Assembly (NCBI RefSeq): GCF_964355755.1
Contig: NC_092670.1
Span: 27,145,795 to 27,209,794, forward strand
Length of the DNA: 64,000 bases
DNA from: Antedon mediterranea
Taxonomy: Eukaryota > Echinodermata > Crinoidea > Comatulida > Antedonidae
Direction: 5' to 3'
Shown in pieces: positions 40,817-58,110 of the stretch. Both the position numbers and the translations under genes were made by a program. How positions within the stretch are numbered: the stretch's first letter is position 1; the number at the start of each line of letters is the position of its first letter. The notes beneath the pieces are model-generated. The model saw only the letters and a list, made by a program, of their open reading frames with translations, did not search any database and was not told the origin of the DNA.

Positions 40817-43800
40817 GTTACAATTTGATAACTGAGCATGCACGCATCTTTTAATATCTACCTCATCAATAATTAGCATTGATATCATATATCAGATTGT
40901 TGGATATGATCAGTGTAGTCATAATTTGATAACTGAGCACGCATCTTTTAATATCTACCTCATCAATAATTATTTTTAATAATCTATATCACATTTTTCG
41001 ATATAATCAGTGTAGTCAAAATTTGATAACTGAGCACGCATCTTTTAATATCTACCTCATCAATAATTATTACTAATAATCTATATCACATTGTTGGATA
41101 TGATCAGTGTAGTCAGAATTTGAAAACTGAGCACGCATCTTTTAATATCTACCTCACCAATAATTATTATTAATATCATATATCATACTGTTAGATGTGA
41201 TCAGTGTAGTCATAATTTGATAACTGAGCACGCATCTTTAAATATCTAAATCATCAATAATTATTATTAATAATCTATATCACATTGTTGGATATGATCA
41301 GTGTAGTCAGAATTTGATAACTGAGCACGTGCCTTTTAATATCTAAATCATCAATAATTATTATTAATATCTTATATCACATTGTTGGATATAATCAGTG
41401 TAGTCATAATTTGATAACTGAGCACGCATCTTTAAATATCTACATCATCAATAATTATTATTAATAATCTATATCACAGTGTTGGATATGATCAGTGGAG
41501 TCAGAATTTGATAACTGAGCACGCTTCTTTTAATATCTACCTCATCAATAATTATTATTAATATCTTATATCACATTGTTGGATATAATCAGTGTAGTCA
41601 GAATTTGATAACTGAGCACGCATCTTTTAATATCTACCTCATCAATAATTATTATTAATATCTTATATCACATTGTTGGATATGATCAGTGTAGTCATAA
41701 TTTGATAACTGAGCACGCCTCTTTAAATATCTACATCATCAATAATTATTAATAATAATCTATATCACATTTTTGGATATGATCAGTGTAGTAATAATTT
41801 GATAACTGAGCACGCATCTATTAATATCTACCTCATCAATAATTAATGTTAATAATCTATATCACATTGTTGGATATGATCAGTGTAGTCAGAATTTGAT
41901 AACTGAGCACGCATCTTTAAATATCTACCTCATCAATAATTATTATTAATAATCTATATCACATTGTTGGATATAATCAGTGTAGTCATAATTTGATAAC
42001 TGAGCACGCATCTTTTAATATCTACCTCATCAATAATTATTATTAATAATCTATAGCACATTGTTTGATATGATCAGTGTAGTCATAATTTGATAACTGA
42101 GCACGCATCTTTTAATATCTACCTCATCAGTAATTATTATTAATAATCTATAGCACATTGTTTGATATGATCAGTGTAGTCATAATTTGATAACTGAGCA
42201 CGCATCTTTAAATATCTACATCATCAATAATTATTAATAATAATCTATATCACATTTTTGGATATGATCAGTGTAGTCAGAATTTGATAACTGAGCACGC
42301 ATCTTTAAATATCCACCTCATCAATAATTATTATTAATATCATATATCACATTGTTCGATATGATCAGTGTAGTCAGAATTTGATAACTGAGCACGCATC
42401 TTTTAATATCTACCTCATCAATAATTATTATTAATATCTTATATCACATTGTTGGATATGATCAGTGTAGTCATAATTTGATAACTGAGCACGCATCTTT
42501 AAATATCTACATCATCAATAATTATTAATGATAATCTATATCACATTTTGGGATATGATCAGTGTAGTCATAATTTGATAACTGAGCACGCATCTTTTAA
42601 TATCTACCTCATCAATAATTGTTATTAATATCTTATATCACATTGTTGGATATGATCAGTGTAGTCAGAATTTGATAACTGAGCACGCATCTTTCAATAT
42701 CTACATCATCAATAATTATTATTAATAATCTATATCACATTGTTCGATATGATCAGTGTAGTCATAATTTGATAACTGAGCACGAATCTTTCAATATCTA
42801 CATCAACAATAATTATTATTAATAATCTATATCACATTGTTGGATATGATCAGTGTAGTCATAATTTGATAACTGAGCACTCATCTTTTAATATCTACCT
42901 CATCAATAATTATTATTAATATCTTATATCACATTGTTGGATATGATCAATGTAGTCAGAATTTGATAACTGAGCACGCATCTTTCAATATCTACATCAT
43001 CAATAATTATTATTAATAATCTATATCACATTGTTGGATATGATCAGTGTAGTCATAATTTGATAACTGATGACGCATCTGTCAATATCTACATCAACAA
43101 TAATTATTATTAATAATCTATATCACATTGTTGAATATGATCAGTGTAGTCATAATTTGATAACTGAGCACGCATCTTTTAATATCTATTTCATCAATAA
43201 TTATTATTAATATCTTACATCACATTGTTGGATATGATCAGTGTAGTCATAATTTGATAACTGAGCACGTATCTTTCAATATCTACATCATCAATAGTTA
43301 TTATTAATAATCTATGTCACATTGTTGGATATGATCAGTGTAGTCATAATTTGATAACTGAGCACGCATCTTTTAATATCTACCTCATCAATAATTATTA
43401 TTAATATCTTATATCACATTGTTGGATATGATCAGTGTAGTCAGAATTTAATAACTGAGCACGCATCTTTCAATATCTACATCATCAATACTTATTATTA
43501 ATAATCTATATCACATTGTTGGATATGATCAGTGTAGTCATAATTTGATAACTATGAGCACGCATCTTTTAATATCTACCATATCATTAATTAATATTAA
43601 AAATCTATATCACGTTGTTGGATATGATCAGTGTAGTCATAATTTGATAACTGAGCACGCATCTTTTAATATCTACCTCATCAATAATTATTATTAATAA
43701 TCTATATCACATTGTTCAATATGATCAGTGTAGTCATAATTTGATAACTGAGCACGCATCTTTCAATATCTACCTCATCAATAATTATTAATAATAATCT

Positions 43801-44508
43801 ATATGACATTGTTCGATATGATCAGTGTAGCCATAATTTGATAACTGAGAACGCATCTTTTAATATCTACCTCATCAATAATTATTATTAATATCTTATA
43901 TCACATTGTTGGATATGATCAGTGTAGTCAGAATTTGATAACTGAGCACGCATCTTTTAATATCTACCTCATCAATAATTATTATTAATATCTTATATCA
44001 CATTGTTGGATATGATCAGTGTAGTCATAATTTGATAACTGAGCACGCATCTTTTAATATCTACCTCATCAATAATTATTATTAATATCTTATATCACAT
44101 TGTTGGATATGATCAGTGTAGTCAGAATTTGATAACTGAGCACGCATCTGTCAATATCTACATCAACAATAATTATTATTAATAATCTATATCACATTGT
44201 TGGATATGATCAGTGTAGTCATAATTTGATAACTGAGCACTCATCTTTTAATATCTACCTCATCAATAATTATTATTAATATCTTATATCACATTGTTGG
44301 ATATGATCAGTGTAGTCATAATTTGATAACTGAGCACGCATCTTTAAATATCTACCTCATCAATAATTATTATTAATATCTTATATCACATTGTTGGATA
44401 TGATCAGTGTAGTCAGAATTTGATAACTGAGCACGCATCTGTCAATATCTACATCAACAATAATTATTATTAATAATCTATATCACATTGTTGGATATGA
44501 TCAGTGTA
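40817..44508 (+). repeat. Higher-order block A2 (3692 bp, 38 monomers)
   Basis: Almost identical to A1; the 4-bp difference is the GCATGCACGC versus GCAGGC change in the first monomer. It keeps the GAGCACGTGCC and AACTATGAGCACG markers. Confidence 0.9.
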
Positions 44509-47500
44509 GTTACAATTTGATAACTGAGCATGCACGCATCTTTTAATATCTACCTCATCAATAATTAGCATTGATATCATATATCAGATTGTTGGATATG
44601 ATCAGTGTAGTCATAATTTGATAACTGAGCACGCATCTTTTAATATCTACCTCATCAATAATTATTTTTAATAATCTATATCACATTTTTCGATATAATC
44701 AGTGTAGTCAAAATTTGATAACTGAGCACGCATCTTTTAATATCTACCTCATCAATAATTATTACTAATAATCTATATCACATTGTTGGATATGATCAGT
44801 GTAGTCAGAATTTGAAAACTGAGCACGCATCTTTTATTATCTACCTCACCAATAATTATTATTAATATCATATATCATACTGTTAGATGTGATCAGTGTA
44901 GTCATAATTTGATAACTGAGCACGCATCTTTAAATATCTAAATCATCAATAATTATTATTAATAATCTATATCACATTGTTGGATATGATCAGTGTAGTC
45001 AGAATTTGATAACTGAGCACGCTTCTTTTAATATCTACCTCATCAATAATTATTATTAATATCTTATATCACATTGTTGGATATAATCAGTGTAGTCAGA
45101 ATTTGATAACTGAGCACGCATCTTTTAATATCTACCTCATCAATAATTATTATTAATATCTTATATCACATTGTTGGATATGATCAGTGTAGTCATAATT
45201 TGATAACTGAGCACGCCTCTTTAAATATCTACATCATCAATAATTATTAATAATAATCTATATCACATTTTTGGATATGATCAGTGTAGTAATAATTTGA
45301 TAACTGAGCACGCATCTTTTAATATCTACCTCATCAATAATTAATGTTAATAATCTATATCACATTGTTGGATATGATCAGTGTAGTCAGAATTTGATAA
45401 CTGAGCACGCATCTTTTAATATCTACCTCATCAATAATTATTATTAATAATCTATAGCACATTGTTTGATATGATCAGTGTAGTCATAATTTGATAACTG
45501 AGCACGCATCTTTTAATATCTACCTCATCAGTAATTATTATTAATAATCTATAGCACATTGTTTGATATGATCAGTGTAGTCATAATTTGATAACTGAGC
45601 ACGCATCTTTAAATATCTACATCATCAATAATTATTAATAATAATCTATATCACATTTTTGGATATGATCAGTGTAGTCAGAATTTGATAACTGAGCACG
45701 CATCTTTAAATATCCACCTCATCAATAATTATTATTAATATCATATATCACATTGTTCGATATGATCAGTGTAGTCAGAATTTGATAACTGAGCACGCAT
45801 CTTTTAATATCTACCTCATCAATAATTATTATTAATATCTTATATCACATTGTTGGATATGATCAGTGTAGTCATAATTTGATAACTGAGCACGCATCTT
45901 TAAATATCTACCTCATCAATAATTATTATTAATAATCTATATCACATTGTTGGATATAATCAGTGTAGTCAAAATTTGATAACTGAGCACGCATCTTTTA
46001 ATATCTACCTCATCAATAATTATTACTAATAATCTATATCACATTGTTGGATATGATCAGTGTAGTCAGAATTTGAAAACTGAGCACGCATCTTTTAATA
46101 TCTACCTCACCAATAATTATTATTAATATCATATATCATACTGTTAGATGTGATCAGTGTAGTCATAATTTGATAACTGAGCACGCATCTTTAAATATCT
46201 AAATCATCAATAATTATTATTAATAATCTATATCACATTGTTGGATATGATCAGTGTAGTCAGAATTTGATAACTGAGCACGCTTCTTTTAATATCTACC
46301 TCATCAATAATTATTATTAATATCTTATATCACATTGTTGGATATAATCAGTGTAGTCAGAATTTGATAACTGAGCACGCATCTTTTAATATCTACCTCA
46401 TCAATAATTATTATTAATATCTTATATCACATTGTTGGATATGATCAGTGTAGTCATAATTTGATAACTGAGCACGCCTCTTTAAATATCTACATCATCA
46501 ATAATTATTAATAATAATCTATATCACATTTTTGGATATGATCAGTGTAGTAATAATTTGATAACTGAGCACGCAACTTTTAATATCTACCTCATCAATA
46601 ATTAATGTTAATAATCTATATCACATTGTTGGATATGATCAGTGTAGTCAGAATTTGATAACTGAGCACGCATCTTTAAATATCTACCTCATCAATAATT
46701 ATTATTAATAATCTATATCACATTGTTGGATATAATCAGTGTAGTCATAATATGATAACTGAGCACGCATCTTTTAATATCTACCTCATCAATAATTATT
46801 ATTAATAATCTATAGCACATTGTTTGATATGATCAGTGTAGTCATAATTTGATAACTGAGCACGCATCTTTTAATATCTACCTCATCAGTAATTATTATT
46901 AATAATCTATAGCACATTGTTTGATATGATCAGTGTAGTCATAATTTGATAACTGAGCACGCATCTTTAAATATCTACATCATCAATAATTATTAATAAT
47001 AATCTATATCACATTTTTGGATATGATCAGTGTAGTCAGAATTTGATAACTGAGCACGCATCTTTAAATATCCACCTCATCAATAATTATTATTAATATC
47101 ATATATCACATTGTTCGATATGATCAGTGTAGTCAGAATTTGATAACTGAGCACGCATCTTTTAATATCTACCTCATCAATAATTTTTTATTAATATCTT
47201 ATATCACATTGTTGGATATGATCAGTGTAGTCATAATTTGATAACTGAGCACGCATCTTTTAATATCTACCTCATCAATAATTATTATTAATATCTTATA
47301 TCACATTGTTGGATATGATCAGTGTAGTCATAATTTGATAACTGAGCACGCCTCTTTAAATATCTACATCATCAATAATTATTAATAATAATCTATATCA
47401 CATTTTTGGATATGATCAGTGTAGTAATAATTTGATAACTGAGCACGCATCTGTCAATATCTACATCAACAATAATTATTATTAATAATCTATATCACAT

Positions 47501-47520
47501 TGTTGGATATGATCAGTGTA
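44509..47520 (+). repeat. Higher-order block B1 (3012 bp, 31 monomers)
   Basis: Second block type. Markers: ACGCAACTTTTAAT at offset 2062 and AATAATTTTTTATT at about offset 2672. Lacks the AACTATGAGC marker of A. Confidence 0.9.
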
Positions 47521-50500
47521 GTTACAATTTGATAACTGAGCATGCACGCATCTTTTAATATCTACCTCATCAATAATTAGCATTGATATCATATATCAGA
47601 TTGTTGGATATGATCAGTGTAGTCATAATTTGATAACTGAGCACGCATCTTTTAATATCTACCTCATCAATAATTATTTTTAATAATCTATATCACATTT
47701 TTCGATATAATCAGTGTAGTCAAAATTTGATAACTGAGCACGCATCTTTTAATATCTACCTCATCAATAATTATTACTAATAATCTATATCACATTGTTG
47801 GATATGATCAGTGTAGTCAGAATTTGAAAACTGAGCGCGCATCTTTTAATATCTACCTCACCAATAATTATTATTAATATCATATATCATACTGTTAGAT
47901 GTGATCAGTGTAGTCATAATTTGATAACTGAGCACGCATCTTTAAATATCTAAATCATCAATAATTATTATTAATAATCTATATCACATTGTTGGATATG
48001 ATCAGTGTAGTCAGAATTTGATAACTGAGCACGCTTCTTTTAATATCTACCTCATCAATAATTATTATTAATATCTTATATCACATTGTTGGATATAATC
48101 AGTGTAGTCAGAATTTGATAACTGAGCACGCATCTTTTAATATCTACCTCATCAATAATTATTATTAATATCTTATATCACATTGTTGGATATGATCAGT
48201 GTAGTCATAATTTGATAACTGAGCACGTCTCTTTAAATATCTACATCATCAATAATTATTAATAATAATCTATATCACATTTTTGGATATGATCAGTGTA
48301 GTAATAATTTGATAACTGAGCACGCATCTTTTAATATCTACCTCATCAATAATTAATGTTAATAATCTATATCACATTGTTGGATATGATCAGTGTAGTC
48401 AGAATTTGATAACTGAGCACGCATCTTTTAATATCTACCTCATCAATAATTATTATTAATAATCTATAGCACATTGTTTGATATGATCAGTGTAGTCATA
48501 ATTTGATAACTGAGCACGCATCTTTTAATATCTACCTCATCAGTAATTATTATTAATAATCTATAGCACATTGTTTGATATGATCAGTGTAGTCATAATT
48601 TGATAACTGAGCACGCATCTTTAAATATCTACATCATCAATAATTATTAATAATAATCTATATCACATTTTTGGATATGATCAGTGTAGTCAGAATTTGA
48701 TAACTGAGCACGCATCTTTAAATATCCACCTCATCAATAATTATTATTAATATCATATATCACATTGTTCGATATGATCAGTGTAGTCAGAATTTGATAA
48801 CTGAGCAAGCATCTTTTAATATCTACCTCATCAATAATTATTATTAATATCTTATATCACATTGTTGGATATGATCAGTGTAGTCATAATTTGATAACTG
48901 AGCACGCATCTTTAAATATCTACCTCATCAATAATTATTATTAATAATTTATATCACATTGTTGGATATAATCAGTGTAGTCAAAATTTGATAACTGAGC
49001 ACGCATCTTTTAATATCTACCTCATCAATAATTATTACTAATAATCTATATCACATTGTTGGATATGATCAGTGTAGTCAGAATTTGAAAACTGAGCACG
49101 CATCTTTTAATATCTACCTCACCAATAATTATTATTAATATCATATATCATACTGTTAGATGTGATCAGTGTAGTCATAATTTGATAACTGAGCACGCAT
49201 CTTTAAATATCTAAATCATCAATAATTATTATTAATAATCTATATCACATTTTTGGATATGATCAGTGTAGTCAGAATTTGATAACTGAGCACGCTTCTT
49301 TTAATATCTACCTCATCAATAATTATTATTAATATCTTATATCACATTGTTGAATATAATCAGTGTAGTCAGAATTTGATAACTGAGCACGCATCTTTTA
49401 ATATCTACCTCATCAATAATTATTATTATTATCTTATATCACATTGTTGGATATGATCAGTGTAGTCATAATTTGATAACTGAGCACGCCTCTTTAAATA
49501 TCTACATCATCAATAATTATTAATAATAATCTATATCACATTTTTGGATATGATCAGTGTAGTAATAATTTGATAACTGAGCACGCATCTATTAATATCT
49601 ACCTCATCAATAATTAATGTTAATAATCTATATCACATTGTTGGATATGATCAGTGTAGTCAGAATTTGATAACTGAGCACGCATCTTTAAATATCTACC
49701 TCATCAATAATTATTATTAATAATCTATATCACATTGTTGGATATAATCAGTGTAGTCATAATTTGATAACTGAGCACGCATCTTTTAATATCTACCTCA
49801 TCAATAATTATTATTAATAATCTATAGCACATTGTTTGATATGATCAGTGTAGTCATAATTTGATAACTGAGCACGCATCTTTTAATATCTACCTCATCA
49901 GTAATTATTATTAATAATCTATAGCACATTGTTTGATATGATCAGTGTAGTCATAATTTGATAACTGAGCACGCATCTTTAAATATCTACATCATCAATA
50001 ATTATTAATAATAATCTATATCACATTTTTGGATATGATCAGTGTAGTCAGAATTTGATAACTGAGCACGCATCTTTAAATATCCACCTCATCAATAATT
50101 ATTATTAATATCATATATCACATTGTTCGATATGATCAGTGTAGTCAGAATTTGATAACTGAGCACGCATCTTTTAATATCTACCTCATCAATAATTATT
50201 ATTAATATCTTATATCACATTGTTGGATATGATCAGTGTAGTCATAATTTGATAACTGAGCACGCATCTTTAAATATCTACATCATCAATAATTATTAAT
50301 GATAATCTATATCACATTTTGGGATATGATCAGTGTAGTCATAATTTGATAACTGAGCACGCATCTTTTAATATCTACCTCATCAATAATTGTTATTAAT
50401 ATCTTATATCACATTGTTGGATATGATCAGTGTAGTCAGAATTTGATAACTGAGCACGCATCTTTCAATATCTACATCATCAATAATTATTATTAATAAT

Positions 50501-52279
50501 CTATATCACATTGTTCGATATGATCAGTGTAGTCATAATTTGATAACTGAGCACGAATCTTTCAATATCTACATCAACAATAATTATTATTAATAATCTA
50601 TATCACATTGTTGGATATGATCAGTGTAGTCATAATTTGATAACTGAGCACTCATCTTTTAATATCTACCTCATCAATAATTATTATTAATATCTTATAT
50701 CACATTGTTGGATATGATCAATGTAGTCAGAATTTGATAACTGAGCACGCATCTTTCAATATCTACATCATCAATAATTATTATTAATAATCTATATCAC
50801 ATTGTTGGATATGATCAGTGTAGTCATAATTTGATAACTGATGACGCATCTGTCAATATCTACATCAACAATAATTATTATTAATAATCTATATCACATT
50901 GTTGAATATGATCAGTGTAGTCATAATTTGATAACTGAGCACGCATCTTTTAATATCTATTTCATCAATAATTATTATTAATATCTTACATCACATTGTT
51001 GGATATGATCAGTGTAGTCATAATTTGATAACTGAGCACGTATCTTTCAATATCTACATCATCAATAGTTATTATTAATAATCTATGTCACATTGTTGGA
51101 TATGATCAGTGTAGTCATAATTTGATAACTGAGCACGCATCTTTTAATATCTACCTCATCAATAATTATTATTAATATCTTATATCACATTGTTGGATAT
51201 GATCAGTGTAGTCAGAATTTAATAACTGAGCACGCATCTTTCAATATCTACATCATCAATACTTATTATTAATAATCTATATCACATTGTTGGATATGAT
51301 CAGTGTAGTCATAATTTGATAACTATGAGCACGCATCTTTTAATATCTACCATATCATTAATTAATATTAAAAATCTATATCACGTTGTTGGATATGATC
51401 AGTGTAGTCATAATTTGATAACTGAGCACGCATCTTTTAATATCTACCTCATCAATAATTATTATTAATAATCTATATCACATTGTTCAATATGATCAGT
51501 GTAGTCATAATTTGATAACTGAGCACGCATCTTTCAATATCTACCTCATCAATAATTATTAATAATAATCTATATGACATTGTTCGATATGATCAGTGTA
51601 GCCATAATTTGATAACTGAGAACGCATCTTTTAATATCTACCTCATCAATAATTATTATTAATATCTTATATCACATTGTTGGATATGATCAGTGTAGTC
51701 AGAATTTGATAACTGAGCACGCATCTTTTAATATCTACCTCATCAATAATTATTATTAATATCTTATATCACATTGTTGGAAATGATCAGTGTAGTCATA
51801 ATTTGATAACTGAGCACGCATCTTTTAATATCTACCTCATCAATAATTATTATTAATATCTTATATCACATTGTTGGATATGATCAGTGTAGTCAGAATT
51901 TGATAACTGAGCACGCATCTGTCAATATCTACATCAACAATAATTATTATTAATAATCTATATCACATTGTTGGATATGATCAGTGTAGTCATAATTTGA
52001 TAACTGAGCACTCATCTTTTAATATCTACCTCATCAATAATTATTATTAATATCTTATATCACATTGTTGGATATGATCAGTGTAGTCATAATTTGATAA
52101 CTGAGCACGCATCTTTAAATATCTACCTCATCAATAATTATTATTAATATCTTATATCACATTGTTGGATATGATCAGTGTAGTCAGAATTTGATAACTG
52201 AGCACGCATCTGTCAATATCTACATCAACAATAATTATTATTAATAATCTATATCACATTGTTGGATATGATCAGTGTA
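47521..52279 (+). repeat. Chimeric block B-to-A (4759 bp, 49 monomers)
   Basis: Starts like B, but at offset 2062 it has ACGCATCTATTAAT, the A marker found at offset 995 of A2, and then follows A2 to its end. 2062 + (3692 - 995) = 4759, the observed length. Confidence 0.88.
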
Positions 52280-55200
52280 GTTACAATTTGATAACTGAGC
52301 ATGCACGCATCTTTTAATATCTACCTCATCAATAATTAGCATTGATATCATATATCAGATTGTTGGATATGATCAGTGTAGTCATAATTTGATAACTGAG
52401 CACGCATCTTTTAATATCTACCTCATCAATAATTATTTTTAATAATCTATATCACATTTTTCGATATAATCAGTGTAGTCAAAATTTGATAACTGAGCAC
52501 GCATCTTTTAATATCTACCTCATCAATAATTATTACTAATAATCTATATCACATTGTTGGATATGATCAGTGTAGTCAGAATTTGAAAACTGAGCACGCA
52601 TCTTTTAATATCTACCTCACCAATAATTATTATTAATATCATATATCATACTGTTAGATGTGATCAGTGTAGTCATAATTTGATAACTGAGCACGCATCT
52701 TTAAATATCTAAATCATCAATAATTATTATTAATAATCTATATCACATTGTTGGATATGATCAGTGTAGTCAGAATTTGATAACTGAGCACGCTTCTTTT
52801 AATATCTACCTCATCAATAATTATTATTAATATCTTATATCACATTGTTGGATATAATCAGTGTAGTCAGAATTTGATAACTGAGCACGCATCTTTTAAT
52901 ATCTACCTCATCAATAATTATTATTAATATCTTATATCACATTGTTGGATATGATCAGTGTAGTCATAATTTGATAACTGAGCACGCCTCTTTAAATATC
53001 TACATCATCAATAATTATTAATAATAATCTATATCACATTTTTGGATATGATCAGTGTAGTAATAATTTGATAACTGAGCACGCATCTTTTAATATCTAC
53101 CTCATCAATAATTAATGTTAATAATCTATATCACATTGTTGGATATGATCAGTGTAGTCAGAATTTGATAACTGAGCACGCATCTTTTAATATCTACCTC
53201 ATCAATAATTATTATTAATAATCTATAGCACATTGTTTGATATGATCAGTGTAGTCATAATTTGATAACTGAGCACGCATCTTTTAATATCTACCTCATC
53301 AGTAATTATTATTAATAATCTATAGCACATTGTTTGATATGATCAGTGTAGTCATAATTTGATAACTGAGCACGCATCTTTAAATATCTACATCATCAAT
53401 AATTATTAATAATAATCTATATCACATTTTTGGATATGATCAGTGTAGTCAGAATTTGATAACTGAGCACGCATCTTTAAATATCCACCTCATCAATAAT
53501 TATTATTAATATCATATATCACATTGTTCGATATGATCAGTGTAGTCAGAATTTGATAACTGAGCACGCATCTTTTAATATCTACCTCATCAATAATTAT
53601 TATTAATATCTTATATCACATTGTTGGATATGATCAGTGTAGTCATAATTTGATAACTGAGCACGCATCTTTAAATATCTACCTCATCAATAATTATTAT
53701 TAATAATCTATATCACATTGTTGGATATAATCAGTGTAGTCAAAATTTGATAACTGAGCACGCATCTTTTAATATCTACCTCATCAATAATTATTACTAA
53801 TAATCTATATCACATTGTTGGATATGATCAGTGTAGTCAGAATTTGAAAACTGAGCACGCATCTTTTAATATCTACCTCACCAATAATTATTATTAATAT
53901 CATATATCATACTGTTAGATGTGATCAGTGTAGTCATAATTTGATAACTGAGCACGCATCTTTAAATATCTAAATCATCAATAATTATTATTAATAATCT
54001 ATATCACATTGTTGGATATGATCAGTGTAGTCAGAATTTGATAACTGAGCACGCTTCTTTTAATATCTACCTCATCAATAATTATTATTAATATCTTATA
54101 TCACATTGTTGGATATAATCAGTGTAGTCAGAATTTGATAACTGAGCACGCATCTTTTAATATCTACCTCATCAATAATTATTATTAATATCTTATATCA
54201 CATTGTTGGATATGATCAGTGTAGTCATAATTTGATAACTGAGCACGCCTCTTTAAATATCTACATCATCAATAATTATTAATAATAATCTATATCACAT
54301 TTTTGGATATGATCAGTGTAGTAATAATTTGATAACTGAGCACGCAACTTTTAATATCTACCTCATCAATAATTAATGTTAATAATCTATATCACATTGT
54401 TGGATATGATCAGTGTAGTCAGAATTTGATAACTGAGCACGCATCTTTAAATATCTACCTCATCAATAATTATTATTAATAATCTATATCACATTGTTGG
54501 ATATAATCAGTGTAGTCATAATATGATAACTGAGCACGCATCTTTTAATATCTACCTCATCAATAATTATTATTAATAATCTATAGCACATTGTTTGATA
54601 TGATCAGTGTAGTCATAATTTGATAACTGAGCACGCATCTTTTAATATCTACCTCATCAGTAATTATTATTAATAATCTATAGCACATTGTTTGATATGA
54701 TCAGTGTAGTCATAATTTGATAACTGAGCACGCATCTTTAAATATCTACATCATCAATAATTATTAATAATAATCTATATCACATTTTTGGATATGATCA
54801 GTGTAGTCAGAATTTGATAACTGAGCACGCATCTTTAAATATCCACCTCATCAATAATTATTATTAATATCATATATCACATTGTTCGATATGATCAGTG
54901 TAGTCAGAATTTGATAACTGAGCACGCATCTTTTAATATCTACCTCATCAATAATTTTTTATTAATATCTTATATCACATTGTTGGATATGATCAGTGTA
55001 GTCATAATTTGATAACTGAGCACGCATCTTTTAATATCTACCTCATCAATAATTATTATTAATATCTTATATCACATTGTTGGATATGATCAGTGTAGTC
55101 ATAATTTGATAACTGAGCACGCCTCTTTAAATATCTACATCATCAATAATTATTAATAATAATCTATATCACATTTTTGGATATGATCAGTGTAGTAATA

Positions 55201-55291
55201 ATTTGATAACTGAGCACGCATCTGTCAATATCTACATCAACAATAATTATTATTAATAATCTATATCACATTGTTGGATATGATCAGTGTA
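52280..55291 (+). repeat. Higher-order block B2 (3012 bp)
   Basis: Same length and same marker offsets (2062, 2672) as B1. Confidence 0.9.
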
Positions 55292-58110
55292 GTTACAATT
55301 TGATAACTGAGCATGCACGCATCTTTTAATATCTACCTCATCAATAATTAGCATTGATATCATATATCAGATTGTTGGATATGATCAGTGTAGTCATAAT
55401 TTGATAACTGAGCACGCATCTTTTAATATCTACCTCATCAATAATTATTTTTAATAATCTATATCACATTTTTCGATATAATCAGTGTAGTCAAAATTTG
55501 ATAACTGAGCACGCATCTTTTAATATCTACCTCATCAATAATTATTACTAATAATCTATATCACATTGTTGGATATGATCAGTGTAGTCAGAATTTGAAA
55601 ACTGAGCGCGCATCTTTTAATATCTACCTCACCAATAATTATTATTAATATCATATATCATACTGTTAGATGTGATCAGTGTAGTCATAATTTGATAACT
55701 GAGCACGCATCTTTAAATATCTAAATCATCAATAATTATTATTAATAATCTATATCACATTGTTGGATATGATCAGTGTAGTCAGAATTTGATAACTGAG
55801 CACGCTTCTTTAAATATCTACATCATCAATAATTATTAATAATAATCTATATCACATTTTTGGATATGATCAGTGTAGTCAGAATTTGATAACTGAGCAC
55901 GCATCTTTAAATATCCACCTCATCAATAATTATTATTAATATCATATATCACATTGTTCGATATGATCAGTGTAGTCAGAATTTGATAACTGAGCACGCA
56001 TCTTTTAATATCTACCTCATCAATAATTATTATTAATATCTTATATCACATTGTTGGATATGATCAGTGTAGTCATAATTTGATAACTGAGCACGCATCT
56101 TTAAATATCTACATCATCAATAATTATTAATGATAATCTATATCACATTTTGGGATATGATCAGTGTAGTCATAATTTGATAACTGAGCACGCATCTTTT
56201 AATATCTACCTCATCAATAATTGTTATTAATATCTTATATCACATTGTTGGATATGATCAGTGTAGTCAGAATTTGATAACTGAGCACGCATCTTTCAAT
56301 ATCTACATCATCAATAATTATTATTAATAATCTATATCACATTGTTCGATATGATCAGTGTAGTCATAATTTGATAACTGAGCACGAATCTTTCAATATC
56401 TACATCAAAAATAATTATTATTAATAATCTATATCACATTGTTGGATATGATCAGTGTAGTCATAATTTGATAACTGAGCACTCATCTTTTAATATCTAC
56501 CTCATCAATAATTATTATTAATATCTTATATCACATTGTTGGATATGATCAATGTAGTCAGAATTTGATAACTGAGCACGCATCTTTCAATATCTACATC
56601 ATCAATAATTATTATTAATAATCTATATCACATTGTTGGATATGATCAGTGTAGTCATAATTTGATAACTGATGACGCATCTGTCAATATCTACATCAAC
56701 AATAATTATTATTAATAATCTATATCACATTGTTGAATATGATCAGTGTAGTCATAATTTGATAACTGAGCACGCATCTTTTAATATCTATTTCATCAAT
56801 AATTATTATTAATATCTTACATCACATTGTTGGATATGATCAGTGTAGTCATAATTTGATAACTGAGCACGTATCTTTCAATATCTACATCATCAATAGT
56901 TATTATTAATAATCTATGTCACATTGTTGGATATGATCAGTGTAGTCATAATTTGATAACTGAGCACGCATCTTTTAATATCTACCTCATCAATAATTAT
57001 TATTAATATCTTATATCACATTGTTGGATATGATCAGTGTAGTCAGAATTTAATAACTGAGCACGCATCTTTCAATATCTACATCATCAATACTTATTAT
57101 TAATAATCTATATCACATTGTTGGATATGATCAGTGTAGTCATAATTTGATAACTATGAGCACGCATCTTTTAATATCTACCATATCATTAATTAATATT
57201 AAAAATCTATATCACGTTGTTGGATATGATCAGTGTAGTCATAATTTGATAACTGAGCACGCATCTTTTAATATCTACCTCATCAATAATTATTATTAAT
57301 AATCTATATCACATTGTTCAATATGATCAGTGTAGTCATAATTTGATAACTGAGCACGCATCTTTCAATATCTACCTCATCAATAATTATTAATAATAAT
57401 CTATATGACATTGTTCGATATGATCAGTGTAGCCATAATTTGATAACTGAGAACGCATCTTTTAATATCTACCTCATCAATAATTATTATTAATATCTTA
57501 TATCACATTGTTGGATATGATCAGTGTAGTCAGAATTTGATAACTGAGCACGCATCTTTTAATATCTACCTCATCAATAATTATTATTAATATCTTATAT
57601 CACATTGTTGGATATGATCAGTGTAGTCATAATTTGATAACTGAGCACGCATCTTTTAATATCTACCTCATCAATAATTATTATTAATATCTTATATCAC
57701 ATTGTTGGATATGATCAGTGTAGTCAGAATTTGATAACTGAGCACGCATCTGTCAATATCTACATCAACAATAATTATTATTAATAATCTATATCACATT
57801 GTTGGATATGATCAGTGTAGTCATAATTTGATAACTGAGCACTCATCTTTTAATATCTACCTCATCAATAATTATTATTAATATCTTATATCACATTGTT
57901 GGATATGATCAGTGTAGTCATAATTTGATAACTGAGCACGCATCTTTAAATATCTACCTCATCAATAATTATTATTAATATCTTATATCACATTGTTGGA
58001 TATGATCAGTGTAGTCAGAATTTGATAACTGAGCACGCATCTGTCAATATCTACATCAACAATAATTATTATTAATAATCTATATCACATTGTTGGATAT
58101 GATCAGTGTA
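55292..58110 (+). repeat. Chimeric block B-to-A, short (2819 bp, 29 monomers)
   Basis: Starts like B (GAGCGCGC variant near offset 310), then switches to A. The ATATCCACCTC monomer is at offset 609 here and 1482 in A2: 609 + (3692 - 1482) = 2819, the observed length. It differs from the long chimera by exactly 20 monomers (1940 bp). Confidence 0.88.
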